Shown here piece after piece: positions 32,923 to 42,049 of a DNA stretch of 64,000 nt (positions within the stretch are counted from its first letter, which is position 1; each line of letters begins with the position of its first letter). The notes below the pieces were generated by a model. It was not told the origin of the DNA. It searched no databases and saw only the letters and a list, made by a program, of their open reading frames with translations. This DNA comes from Brevibacterium pigmentatum (lineage in GTDB: Bacteria; Actinomycetota; Actinomycetes; Actinomycetales; Brevibacteriaceae). The stretch spans positions 2,108,001 to 2,172,000 of the forward strand of contig NZ_CP050153.1 in the NCBI RefSeq assembly GCF_011617465.1. The letters run 5' to 3'. The translations under genes and the position numbers were made by a program.

Positions 32923-34218
32923 CTACTTGAGGAAGTCGACCGAGGCGCGGCGGACGTTGAATCCGACCCCGGTGTCGTCGGACTTGCAGGTCATGCCCTC
33001 TTCGCTGGAGGTGCAGGTCATCCCCGCGGCGGAGATGGAGTCCCCGTATCCGAGGACGCGGGCCGGACCGTTGCTCGCGGGCGCGTCGGCACAGGAGAAT
33101 CCCGCACCTTCCTTGTTCGCCACGACGATCGAGCCCCAGTTGTCGAGCTTGCAGTCCTCGGGCTTCTGCGGTGGAGAGTATTCATAGTCCTTGATCACGC
33201 AGCGCGCGCGTTCGGAATCGATGGTGCAGGCGATGTTGCCGGACGGGGAGGTGAAGGTCTCCTCGGCGACGGGTGCCTTCGAACTGCCCGAATCGGACGG
33301 CTCGGGGTCGTCGGTCTGTCCGATCGACGGTTCGTCGGTGGGCCCGACGGTGGTGGTGTCGTCGCCCTGGGTGGAGTCCCAGACGATGTAACCGACGATA
33401 CCGAGGGCGAGGATGAGCGCGATGGCCGCGAGCACCCACAGCCACGCGGGGACCTTCTTCGTATCATTTCGCCGACCATAAGGGTCGTGTGGGCCGCCGG
33501 GATTCCCCGGTCCGCCGGGGCCTCCCGGCCCTCCTGGTCCGCCGGGTCCTCCGGGTCCGGCAGGGCCGCTCTGCCCATAGCCGGCGGCATATCCGGCTGG
33601 TGCGGCAGCGTAAGCGGGAACGTGGCCGGCCTGTCCGTATCCGGGGCCGCCGGAGTGACCCGTGCCGGGCTGAGCGTAATCGGGTCCCGCCGGCGACTGC
33701 ACCGGTCCGGCCGCCTGCGGTTGAGATGCTGGGGCCTGACCGGCGGCACCGAACTCTCCACCCCACTGCCCCTGGTGCGGGTGAGGATCTCCCTGATGCG
33801 GGTGCGATTCGGGCTGCTGCGAATGCGGCTCGGCCTGGTGCGCGTCAGCAGGCACCGGCTGCGAGCCGGGCAGCGGGTTCCACTGCTTCGGAGCCGAGGG
33901 AGCCTCGGCGGCGGCGATATCGTCGGAGTTCACCTTGCGCGGCGCGGCCGGCAGCCCTCCGGTCTGATATCCATCGGCGGCGGCCAGTCCGCGCAGCTCT
34001 TCGAGGCTGAGCACCTCGGTGGCATCGGTGCCGTCGGATTCGACCATCGACCGCAGCCTCTGCAGTTCTGCGGGAGTGAGTGCTTGGGTGGAGCCATCAG
34101 CGGCCGCGGACTCATCGTCGCCGATGAACAACTGGGTTGTGATCGACTCCGGAGACTCCTCGGCCGGCTTCCGACGCCCGGGGCGCGGAGGATGGTTCGG
34201 CACAGGTGGAATGCTCAT
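32923..34218 (-). CDS. Membrane-anchored protein with DUF6636-like exported domain
   Basis: Function unknown. 431 residues in three parts. A long polar cytoplasmic N-terminal half is rich in Pro, Gly, Gln and His, with a collagen-like (GPG)n run near residues 222-240. A single transmembrane helix (~253-275, WLWVLAAIALILALGIVGYI) follows. An acidic/Ser-rich spacer leads to an extracytoplasmic C-terminal domain (~320-431) that begins FTSPSGNIACTI and has six cysteines, matching the DUF6636 pattern. ATG 34218 is the start, 60 bp from the divergent L,D-transpeptidase lipoprotein gene. A role at the cell surface is likely. Confidence 0.75.
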   Translation of the reverse strand: MSIPPVPNHPPRPGRRKPAEESPESITTQLFIGDDESAAADGSTQALTPAELQRLRSMVESDGTDATEVLSLEELRGLAAADGYQTGGLPAAPRKVNSDDIAAAEAPSAPKQWNPLPGSQPVPADAHQAEPHSQQPESHPHQGDPHPHQGQWGGEFGAAGQAPASQPQAAGPVQSPAGPDYAQPGTGHSGGPGYGQAGHVPAYAAAPAGYAAGYGQSGPAGPGGPGGPGGPGGPGGPGNPGGPHDPYGRRNDTKKVPAWLWVLAAIALILALGIVGYIVWDSTQGDDTTTVGPTDEPSIGQTDDPEPSDSGSSKAPVAEETFTSPSGNIACTIDSERARCVIKDYEYSPPQKPEDCKLDNWGSIVVANKEGAGFSCADAPASNGPARVLGYGDSISAAGMTCTSSEEGMTCKSDDTGVGFNVRRASVDFLK

Positions 34219-34278
34219 GGAGTCATTTTCGCATAGTCGCTACCGGCGAGTTCTCATGCTTCGTGAGATAATGACTTC

Positions 34279-35121
34279 ATGTCCGATGGAGTCCTCCGGC
34301 GCGCGGGAGTGCCCGCGCTTCTCGCCTGCGCTCTGCTGGTGACCGCCTGCGGGGCCGAGGCCGACGACGGCACGGACGATTCCTCGGCGGCCGAATCCGC
34401 CGGTTTCGCCGCTCCGGCACAGCAGACGGGTTTCGGTGATTTCGCAGCCCCGGCCCAGGATTCCCCCACCGGAGCCGTCTCCGCATCGACGACATCCGAT
34501 CAGTCCGGCACCGAGGCGACCGGCCCGGCCCATCCCGTCCCTGTCCCCGGTCTGACGAAGGAGTATACGGACCAGATTCCGGCAGAGACCTCGCAGGTCC
34601 TCGTCGCGACCTCGCCGTCGGCCGACTCCGAGAAGTCGAGTCTGAGCTTCTATGAGTTCACGGACAAGAAGTGGAAGAAGCTCAAGACCTTCGACACCCA
34701 CAACGGCTCCAAGGGGTGGCTGAAGGATCGCCGTGAGGGCGACAAGACCACCCCGATCGGAGTGTTCACGCTCAGCGACGCCGGCGGCTTCAAGGCGAAC
34801 CCGGGCACCGATCTGCCGTATACCCAGGACGATCGTCTGCCCTCCTCGGCGACGCTGGCCTACGGGGAAGACTACGAATCGGTCTTCGACTACATCATCG
34901 CCATCGACTACAACCGCAAGCCCGGCACCCCGCCGACGGACAAGACCCGACCGATGGGCTGGGACAAGGGCGGCGGAATCTGGCTGCACCTCGACCACGA
35001 CTCGGGCACGAACGGCTGCGTCACCCTCGACGAGGCGGACCTCAAGTGGATCATGCGCACCATCGATCCCGACGCCCACCCGCGCATTGCCATGGGCCCG
35101 GCCCCCGAACTGAAGAAATAG
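34279..35121 (+). CDS. L,D-transpeptidase (YkuD-type) lipoprotein
   Basis: Exported protein of 280 residues that may form 3-3 peptidoglycan cross-links or attach proteins. The signal peptide ends in lipobox VTAC (Cys24), followed by an Ala/Ser/Asp-rich linker to ~residue 85. The YkuD-like domain has GDKTTPIGVFTLSD and the active-site stretch with His237 and Cys247 (HLDHDSGTNGCVTL). The usual HGC is NGC here, which resembles the YafK subgroup. It is divergent from the DUF6636 gene and 31 bp before the RibD-like gene. Confidence 0.82.
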   Translation: MSDGVLRRAGVPALLACALLVTACGAEADDGTDDSSAAESAGFAAPAQQTGFGDFAAPAQDSPTGAVSASTTSDQSGTEATGPAHPVPVPGLTKEYTDQIPAETSQVLVATSPSADSEKSSLSFYEFTDKKWKKLKTFDTHNGSKGWLKDRREGDKTTPIGVFTLSDAGGFKANPGTDLPYTQDDRLPSSATLAYGEDYESVFDYIIAIDYNRKPGTPPTDKTRPMGWDKGGGIWLHLDHDSGTNGCVTLDEADLKWIMRTIDPDAHPRIAMGPAPELKK

Positions 35122-35152
35122 CAGAGCCGAAGAAGCAGAAGAGCAGGAGCCC

Positions 35153-35746
35153 GTGCGCCGACTCATCATCTCCCTCGTCCAGTCGATCAACGGATCCTTC
35201 GCCGAAGACGGCTGGTCGACCGGAGTGTCCACGGACGCTGATTTCCGGCGCTTCCTCGCTCTGCGCCGTAATGCGAATGCGATCATCATCGACCGTCGGA
35301 CCGCGCTGAATCCGCAGCTGCCCGTCATCAACGCTGTCGGCAAGACGCTCGAGCACACGCCCGTGTATGTGCTCACCGAGTCCGATCCGACGGCCCTGCA
35401 GAGCGAGCTCGACGCTCGCGGACTCGACTACCGTGCTCAGCATTTCAGTGCGGACACCGTCACCGAGGTGGCCGCCTCACTCCCGACGGCTGCGTCCCCC
35501 CAATCGCGAAAGTCCCCAGAGCCGGCACCATCGGACGACGTAGTGCTGCTGTGCGAATCAGGTCCGAATCTCGCGTTCCGGCTGCTCGAGCACTATCCGG
35601 GCGCGGAACTGCATCTGAGCGTGAGCCCGCGCTATATCCGCACGCCCGGCAGTCATTTCTCCGGGCTCGAGGCGAAGATCGATCTGGACCTCATCGACGT
35701 CTGCACCGAGGACGGCCAGGTCTTCCTCCGCTACCGCCGCGCCTGA
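35153..35746 (+). CDS. Pyrimidine reductase / RibD C-terminal-like protein
   Basis: DHFR-fold protein of about 197 residues, similar to the reductase half of RibD and to 'dihydrofolate reductase family' proteins. Start region RRLIISLVQSINGSFAEDGW and the LLCESGPNLAFRLLE ... LHLSVSPRYIRTPG section fit the fold. A Ser/Pro-rich insertion (~113-128) sits between. GTG 35153 has AGGAG upstream. Its substrate is unknown, and similarity is weaker than for true RibD. It is 31 bp after the L,D-transpeptidase gene and may be co-transcribed. Confidence 0.65.
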   Translation: MRRLIISLVQSINGSFAEDGWSTGVSTDADFRRFLALRRNANAIIIDRRTALNPQLPVINAVGKTLEHTPVYVLTESDPTALQSELDARGLDYRAQHFSADTVTEVAASLPTAASPQSRKSPEPAPSDDVVLLCESGPNLAFRLLEHYPGAELHLSVSPRYIRTPGSHFSGLEAKIDLDLIDVCTEDGQVFLRYRRA

Positions 35747-35764
35747 GCACGAGACTCAGCCGTC

Positions 35765-36493
35765 TTATTTCTCAGCGTTTGCGTGGATCTCCGTGCTCAC
35801 GTCGAAGCGTTCGGGTGAGTGCAGGATCGGGGTGAGTGCTTCGGCCACCTCGGCGAGGGGAACTGTATCGACTCCCCCGGTCAGATCATTACGATCGTCG
35901 CCGCCGATGGGGGCCATGATCCGCAGCTCTCTGAAGTCCACGGTCGTCGATTCCGCCGAGGCGACCTCGATGAGCATCTTCTGCGCAGCACCGAAGACGC
36001 TGATCGCCCCGGACCCGGTGAGCGCCTCGACGCTGGCGACTCCATTGAGGGCGAGATGGACGAACCGGGTGGGCGCCGGTTCTGCAGACGTTGCACTGTC
36101 AGTGGACGAATCGGCTGAGCGCTCAGACGTGCCGCCTCCTTCCGACCGATCATCGGCCAGGGACTGCGAGATCGCACAGGCGGTGAAGTGTCCGCGCAGA
36201 TAGGAGTCGTAGTCCGCATCGAACTTCTCCAGACCTCGGTCGAGCACCGGTTCGTCGATGTACCACCCGCCGATGGCGGCGATGACGGCATCGACCGGGG
36301 GCAGGTCAGCGGAGGCGAGCGCCGAGGTGACGGCTTCCGGTTCGTCCACCCAGTCCGGCACGATCACCGGTTCGTACGCCGTCTCCGTTTCCGGGCGACG
36401 ACGCACGATCCCGGTGACCGTGTGGTGCTGACTGAGCAGTCGGGCGAGACCGGCTCCGACGTGGCCGGAGGCGCCGAAGAGGAGGATGTGCAT
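35765..36493 (-). CDS. NAD(P)-binding Rossmann-fold (atypical SDR) protein
   Basis: 242 residues. An N-terminal dinucleotide motif (ILLFGASGHVGAGLARLL) and an AVIAAIGGWYIDEPVLDRG segment place it in the extended/atypical short-chain dehydrogenase group. A Ser/Glu/Thr-rich insertion of ~25 residues (~120-145) is unusual. It lacks a clear YxxxK active site, so it may bind NAD(P) without the classic reaction. Convergent with the RibD-like gene (18 bp). Confidence 0.6.
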   Translation of the reverse strand: MHILLFGASGHVGAGLARLLSQHHTVTGIVRRRPETETAYEPVIVPDWVDEPEAVTSALASADLPPVDAVIAAIGGWYIDEPVLDRGLEKFDADYDSYLRGHFTACAISQSLADDRSEGGGTSERSADSSTDSATSAEPAPTRFVHLALNGVASVEALTGSGAISVFGAAQKMLIEVASAESTTVDFRELRIMAPIGGDDRNDLTGGVDTVPLAEVAEALTPILHSPERFDVSTEIHANAEK

Positions 36494-36564
36494 GACGGCA
36501 GTCTATGCTCCCCGCTCTTCAGCGTCCTATCTCCGCAAGCGCACCTCCGCAGAGGAACACGCGA

Positions 36565-38289
36565 CTATTTGCGGATATAGACCTTGATGCCGGTCTTCTT
36601 CGTGTAGGTCATGTATCCGCGTTCGAAGTTCTGGCGTTTGACGCCGTTCTTCACGGTCCGGTCCGACTTGGGCAGTCCGAGCTTGCTGCGTTCGGTTCCC
36701 ATCTTCTTCCACTTCGTGAGGAAGCCGCCGTAGATGACGTCGCTGCCCGTCTGCGGCGACCAGGTGATCATTCCGGAGCGGAAATTCTGGTACCGAGCAC
36801 TCTTCCGGTGTTTGAACGTCTTCTTGTCGCTGCTGGGGAACCCGAGAACGCCCTTCTCGTACTTCACTCGCTTGTAGGCGACGCGGATCTGGCCCTTGGT
36901 CAGGAAGTGCGCACCGGTGGATTTCGACCAGTACACGGTGCCTTTGGCGAACGTCTGGTAGGCACCGTTCGGGTTCTTCAGCTTCTTCTCCGGGCCGACC
37001 GGTTTGCCGGTCTTCGCCACGTTCTTCTGGTAGTACGTACCGATTGCGCCCTTCGTCGGGTACGTCTTCGGTTTCGGTGCCGGGCTCTTGACGGGGGCCT
37101 TCGTCGGAGGTGGGGACAGTTCCGGCATCAGTGCTTTGGCTCCCGAGCGGATGCTGCCGAGCTTGTTGTAGAACGCGAGTCCCGGGCATTCGGTGTAACT
37201 GGTGTCCCGGTGTCCGGCGACGACGTTGAGGCTGACTTTCTTGCCCAGAGCAAACTTGCTCGTGCCGCCCCCGCCGGAGGTCAAGGTCATCTTCCCCGTG
37301 GGGTTGAAGCCGTACTGTCCGGCTTTCCACGCGACGAGGCGCTTGACTGAGGTCTGTGCGGCCGAATTCGGGGCCGCCGAGGAATAGGTGCCGAGCACGC
37401 TGATGCCGATGGTCCAGGAATTGAACCCGGAGGCGTGAGCTCCGGTCACTGCCTTGTCGAGGCTGCCGGCACGGCCCTCGTACATGGTGCCGTATTTGTC
37501 GACGAGGAAGTTGTACCCGAGGTCGCACCACCCGCGGTTCTGCGTGTGGTAAGCGAGGTAGCCGCGGATGATCGCCGGTGCCTGTGCTTTCGAGTACGAG
37601 TTCGAACCCGCTGTGTGGTGGATGAACACGCCCTTGGCCGACGACGTCTTGTCCGTGGCGCAGCGGACGAGCTTCTCATCGGCTCCCCACTGTTTGCGGG
37701 TGACGATCTTGGCCCGCAGGTCCTTAGCCGAGATCTGTGCGTTGAGGGCCGGTCCCGTGGCCGAATGGGTGCCCACTCCCCCAGCGGACTTCGCGACCTG
37801 CGCGTCGGCCTTGGTGACCGCAGTGGACACCTGGGTGATTCGCAGATCATCGGTATCGGCCTGTGGGTCGGCGGCCCGGACTTCAACGGCATCGGAGTCG
37901 AGCACCGGCAACGCCACGGACTGTGACTGGTGTGAGGCAGCAGGGATCTGAGCTGCTTCTGCGGAAGAGAGGTCCGGCCCGCCTTCGTCGTCCGTGGGCA
38001 GGGTCTCCCATGCCGACCAACCGTTCCCATCGCGGGTGCGGATCTCCAAGTCGGGGTCGTCCCCCTCCCAAGTGGCGCCGACGATTGTGACGTCCGAGGA
38101 ATCCAGTGGAAGCGTTGTGACCTCGTCGGTCTGAGCATCGACGGTCGTCTCGGCCGGAATGCCGTCGGCGGCAGAAGCGCCGGGCGTGTTCGTGGGAGTT
38201 TCCGGTGCGGCGGCGAGCGCTGGTCCCGTTAGGGTCGCAGTGAGGAGAATTCCGGTGAGTGCCGAGGCGAGGAATGGCAACGGTTTCAT
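36565..38289 (-). CDS. Secreted N-acetylmuramoyl-L-alanine amidase (PGRP type) with LGFP repeats
   Basis: Cell-wall hydrolase of 574 residues. Signal peptide ~1-27 (ALTGILLTATLTGPALAAA). A beta-rich N-terminal domain (~60-165) is followed by a peptidoglycan-recognition/amidase-2 domain (~195-375). The zinc ligands of that domain are in FIHHTAG and HRDTSYTECPG; GYNFLVDKYGTMYEGRAG is also diagnostic. Four to five LGFP-type repeats (~400-574, e.g. KGVLGFPSSDKK, KLGLPKSDR) probably bind the cell wall, as in corynebacterial surface proteins. It cleaves the bond between muramic acid and L-Ala. Single gene. Confidence 0.9.
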   Translation of the reverse strand: MKPLPFLASALTGILLTATLTGPALAAAPETPTNTPGASAADGIPAETTVDAQTDEVTTLPLDSSDVTIVGATWEGDDPDLEIRTRDGNGWSAWETLPTDDEGGPDLSSAEAAQIPAASHQSQSVALPVLDSDAVEVRAADPQADTDDLRITQVSTAVTKADAQVAKSAGGVGTHSATGPALNAQISAKDLRAKIVTRKQWGADEKLVRCATDKTSSAKGVFIHHTAGSNSYSKAQAPAIIRGYLAYHTQNRGWCDLGYNFLVDKYGTMYEGRAGSLDKAVTGAHASGFNSWTIGISVLGTYSSAAPNSAAQTSVKRLVAWKAGQYGFNPTGKMTLTSGGGGTSKFALGKKVSLNVVAGHRDTSYTECPGLAFYNKLGSIRSGAKALMPELSPPPTKAPVKSPAPKPKTYPTKGAIGTYYQKNVAKTGKPVGPEKKLKNPNGAYQTFAKGTVYWSKSTGAHFLTKGQIRVAYKRVKYEKGVLGFPSSDKKTFKHRKSARYQNFRSGMITWSPQTGSDVIYGGFLTKWKKMGTERSKLGLPKSDRTVKNGVKRQNFERGYMTYTKKTGIKVYIRK

Positions 38290-38426
38290 CAGTTATGGTC
38301 CTTGAGGTCGTCCATGACCAAGTGAGCGTTCTTCTCACTGGATGGGGCCGAATTACGGGCACCCAGTGTGACCGCAGGAATATCGTAAGGTGATTCTCAG
38401 ACTTTTGGAAGTGGGTACTTCAGCAG

Positions 38427-39281
38427 ATGGCCGATCGCCGCGAATTGACGCGCCTCGAGGCTGTCCTCGACGCCTTCGCCGACAGACTGCTCCCCCGCGT
38501 CCCCGCCGGGATCCGAGAGTTCCTCGCCTTCGGAATCAAACAGGCGTGGGCGTGTCTCTTCGGTGCTCTCATGCTCGCCGCGATCGTCGCCACCGCTTGG
38601 CTCTACCCCGATGACGCGGCCATCGCCCGCAACGACTTCCTCGTCATCCTCGCCGTACTCATCCAGATCGGCATGCTCGTCGCTCGACTCGAGACCGGTC
38701 GCGAGCTCATCGTCATCATCGTCTTCCACATCGTCGGCACCGGAATGGAGATCTTCAAGACCGCCGTGGGTTCATGGAACTACGCCCCCGGCGGGGTCCT
38801 CCACATCGGCGCGGTACCGCTGTTCACCGGGTTCATGTACGCCGCCGTCGGCTCCTATATCGTCCGCGTGTACCGACTCTTCGACTTGCGGTTCAGCCAT
38901 TACCCGCCGAGGTGGCTGACCGTGATCTTCGCCGCTGCCATCTACATCAACTTCTTCACCCACCACTTCATCGTCGACCTCCGACTGCTCCTCGTCGCAG
39001 CCACCGTGATCGTCTTCTTCCGCTGCCGCATGTACTTCCATATCCACCGCAGAACACTGACCATGCCGGTGCTGCTGGCCTTCGTCCTCGTCGCTTTCTT
39101 CATCTGGGTGGCCGAGAACATCGGGACCGCGGCCGGGGCCTGGCTGTACCCGAGTCAGGACGACGGCTGGCACCTGGTGCCGCTGACGAAGCTGGTGGCG
39201 TGGTTCCTGCTCATGATGATCTCCGTCGTTCTCGTGACTTTTGTCCACAGACCCAGGCCTCCTGACACCTATACTTGCTGA
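38427..39281 (+). CDS. DUF817 family membrane protein
   Basis: 284-residue integral membrane protein with about 8 hydrophobic helices. Family landmarks are REFLAFGIKQAWACLFGALM, FHIVGTGMEIFKTAVGSWNY and PLFTGFMYAAVGSYI. The histidine-rich stretches FFTHHFIVD and MYFHIHRRTL suggest metal or cofactor contacts, but the biochemical role of DUF817 is unknown. Its stop lies 34 bp before the penicillin-acylase-family gene, so the two are probably co-transcribed. Confidence 0.85.
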   Translation: MADRRELTRLEAVLDAFADRLLPRVPAGIREFLAFGIKQAWACLFGALMLAAIVATAWLYPDDAAIARNDFLVILAVLIQIGMLVARLETGRELIVIIVFHIVGTGMEIFKTAVGSWNYAPGGVLHIGAVPLFTGFMYAAVGSYIVRVYRLFDLRFSHYPPRWLTVIFAAAIYINFFTHHFIVDLRLLLVAATVIVFFRCRMYFHIHRRTLTMPVLLAFVLVAFFIWVAENIGTAAGAWLYPSQDDGWHLVPLTKLVAWFLLMMISVVLVTFVHRPRPPDTYTC

Positions 39282-39315
39282 GAACCGAAACATTCAGGAC
39301 AGCCGAAGGAGACTC

Positions 39316-42039
39316 ATGGCGGCACCCGATGCGCAGAATGAGAAAGAATCGAGCGCATTGCTCAAGGTGCTCCGCCCATCCAGCGGTTCCAACCTGTCGG
39401 TCAGTGCACGTGTGCTGCTGCGCGTCGTCGCCGCAGTCCTCGTGCTTGCTCTCATCCTCGCCCTCGTCGGACTGTTCCTCGTCCGTCGGTCCTTCCCGAC
39501 CACCGATGGTGAGATCTCACTGTCGGGGCTCGACGCGCCGGTCACCGTCCACCGTGACGAATCGGGCGTTCCCACCATCGAGGCCGAAACCGCCCACGAC
39601 CTGTTCCTCGCCCAAGGATTCGTCCACGCTCAGGACAGGTTCTGGGAGATGGACTTCCGCCGGCATGTCACCTCGGGACGGCTCTCCGAGCTGTTCGGCA
39701 AATCCCAGCTGGGCACCGACACCTTCATCCGCACACTCGGCTGGCGGAAGGTCGCCGAACAGGAAGTGAAGAAGCTCGACAATACGAGCCTGGGCTACTA
39801 CGAGGCCTACGCAGACGGTGTCAACGCCTACCTCAAGGACAAGTCCCCCACCGAGCTGTCCCTCGAATACGCCGTCCTCGGCCTGGAGTCCGGCAGCACC
39901 GAGGTCGAGAAATGGACCCCGGTCGACAGCGTCGCCTGGCTCAAGGCCATGGCCTGGGACCTGCGCTCGAACCTCGAAGACGAGATCGACCGGTCGATCC
40001 TCAGCTCGGAGCTCACCGACGAGCAGATGAGCGACCTCTACCCGGACTACCCGTACGCCACCCGGCCGACGATCCTCGGCGGCAAAGCCGGTGAGAAGGC
40101 CCCGAAGGACCGCACCGGTGACGACGTCGACAACCAGCCCCCCGGCAACGATTCGGCGCGAACCGAGGAACCGGCACAGCCCGACGACCAGGCCGATGCC
40201 GGCGGTTCCGTCACCGGGACGCGCCCCTCCGGGAGCACCGACACCGAGGCTGCACCCCCGACCGATGATCTCCTCGAACTGCGCAACACCGTCTCCTCCC
40301 TGCCGCCGATGCTCGGCCAGAACAGTGACGACATCGGGTCGAACTCGTGGGTGATCTCCGGGGAGCACACGAGCACCGGTCGACCGCTGCTGTCCAATGA
40401 CCCGCACCTCGCCCCGGCGATGCCCTCGGTCTGGTATCAGGTGGGCCTGCGATGCAAGAAGGTCACCGATGAGTGCCCCTTCGACGTCACCGGGTTCTCC
40501 TTCTCCGGCCTGCCGGGCGTCGTCATCGGGCACAATCAGTCGATCGCCTGGGGGCTGACGAACCTCGGAGCCGATGTCACCGACCTCGTGGTGGAGAAGA
40601 TCCGCGATGGGAAGGTCATCCACGACGACGGTGACGAACCGCTGCAGGTCCGCAAGGAGACGATCGAGGTCGCCGGTGAGGACTCGCGTGAGATCACCAT
40701 CCGCTCCACCCGCAACGGTCCGCTGGTGTCGAAGCTTGACGGCACCTACCGCAAGGTGCTCGACTCGACGACCGGAGCGGATTCTCAAGATCCGAAGTCC
40801 GGACCGGCCGAGGAGCACTACGGGCTCGCCCTCGACTGGACGGCCCTGCGCCCGGGCAATACCGCCTCGGCGGTGTTCGCCATCAACAAGGCCACGAACT
40901 GGCAGGAATTCCGGCATGCGGCGTCCCTGTTCGACGTCCCCTCGCAGAACCTCGTCTACGCCGATGTCGCCGGCAATATCGGCTACCAGGCCCCCGGGAT
41001 GATCCCACGCCGCGGAAAGGCCGACGGCAGCGTGCCCCGCCGAGGATGGAAGTCCGAGGAGGATTGGCAGGGCTGGCTCGACTTCGAGGATCTGCCGCAC
41101 CTGTACAACCCCGAGCGCGGGTGGATCGTCACCGCGAACAATCCCGTCGCCGCCCCCGGTGAGACCGTGGATCTGGGTGAGGACTTCGACTACGGAGATC
41201 GTGCCCGACGCATTACGAAGCGCATCAAGGACGCCGTCGCCGAGGGGCGGAAGCTGCGACCGACGGACATGGCGGAGATCCAGGACGACAACCAGAATCC
41301 GTTCGCCGCGAAGCTCGTGCCCGAAGCGGTGAAGATCCACTCCCACGGGGACGAGGACATCCTCGAGGCGAAGAAGCTGCTCAAGCAGTGGAACGGCTTC
41401 GATTCCGCCAGCAGCGCCGGGGCCGCCTACTTCAATGTGCTCACGAAGACGCTGCTCGAGCAGACGATCAGCTCGAAGCTGCCCGAAGGCGTGTCCCCCG
41501 GCGGCGGTTCACGCTGGTACCTCGTGCTCTCGGAGATGCTCGAGGACCCGAATTCGCCGTGGTGGTCCGGTGACGGCGTCGAAGGCCGCGAAGAGGCCCT
41601 GCGCAAAGCCATGAAGTCGGCGTGGGAAGAGACGGAGGACCTGCTGGGACCCGAGCCCGTGACGTGGCGGTGGGGAATTCTGCACCGGCTGACGATCCGC
41701 AACGCCAGCCTCGGCGAATCCGGGATCACACCGGTGGAGAAGCTGTTCAACCGCGGTCCCTATGAGGTCTCCGGCGGTTCGGGCGTCGTCCATGCCACCG
41801 GATGGGACGCCTCGGTCGGCTACGAGACGAACTGGGTGCCGTCGATGCGGCAGACGGTCGATCTGTCGAACTTCGACGCCTCGAACTGGATCAACCTCAC
41901 GGGTGCATCGGGGCATGCCTTCCACCCGCACTACGACGATCAGACGAATGACTGGGCCGCCAATGTCAATCGTCCCTGGCCGTATTCGAAGCAGGCCGTG
42001 GAAGCGGCGGCGGAGGACACACTCAGGCTCGAACCCTGA
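39316..42039 (+). CDS. Penicillin acylase family protein (Ntn hydrolase)
   Basis: Large amide hydrolase, 907 residues, likely self-cleaved into alpha and beta chains. An N-terminal hydrophobic helix (~35-60) anchors or exports it. The alpha-chain region includes VTVHRDESGVPTIEAETAHD and FVHAQDRFWEMDFRRH. An acidic, Pro-rich spacer (~255-325) precedes the predicted nucleophile Ser342 in GSNSWVISG, and LLSNDPHL follows. GAAGGAG precedes ATG 39316. Family members act on penicillins, acyl-homoserine lactones or other N-acyl compounds; the substrate cannot be told here. It converges with the alpha/beta hydrolase gene, 10 bp away. Confidence 0.88.
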   Translation: MAAPDAQNEKESSALLKVLRPSSGSNLSVSARVLLRVVAAVLVLALILALVGLFLVRRSFPTTDGEISLSGLDAPVTVHRDESGVPTIEAETAHDLFLAQGFVHAQDRFWEMDFRRHVTSGRLSELFGKSQLGTDTFIRTLGWRKVAEQEVKKLDNTSLGYYEAYADGVNAYLKDKSPTELSLEYAVLGLESGSTEVEKWTPVDSVAWLKAMAWDLRSNLEDEIDRSILSSELTDEQMSDLYPDYPYATRPTILGGKAGEKAPKDRTGDDVDNQPPGNDSARTEEPAQPDDQADAGGSVTGTRPSGSTDTEAAPPTDDLLELRNTVSSLPPMLGQNSDDIGSNSWVISGEHTSTGRPLLSNDPHLAPAMPSVWYQVGLRCKKVTDECPFDVTGFSFSGLPGVVIGHNQSIAWGLTNLGADVTDLVVEKIRDGKVIHDDGDEPLQVRKETIEVAGEDSREITIRSTRNGPLVSKLDGTYRKVLDSTTGADSQDPKSGPAEEHYGLALDWTALRPGNTASAVFAINKATNWQEFRHAASLFDVPSQNLVYADVAGNIGYQAPGMIPRRGKADGSVPRRGWKSEEDWQGWLDFEDLPHLYNPERGWIVTANNPVAAPGETVDLGEDFDYGDRARRITKRIKDAVAEGRKLRPTDMAEIQDDNQNPFAAKLVPEAVKIHSHGDEDILEAKKLLKQWNGFDSASSAGAAYFNVLTKTLLEQTISSKLPEGVSPGGGSRWYLVLSEMLEDPNSPWWSGDGVEGREEALRKAMKSAWEETEDLLGPEPVTWRWGILHRLTIRNASLGESGITPVEKLFNRGPYEVSGGSGVVHATGWDASVGYETNWVPSMRQTVDLSNFDASNWINLTGASGHAFHPHYDDQTNDWAANVNRPWPYSKQAVEAAAEDTLRLEP

Positions 42040-42049
42040 GGGCAGGGCT

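Noticed and set aside
39517..41346. 609-residue minus-strand ORF inside the penicillin-acylase gene
   Set aside because: Antisense of a full-length, motif-complete gene; amino-acid composition is artefactual.
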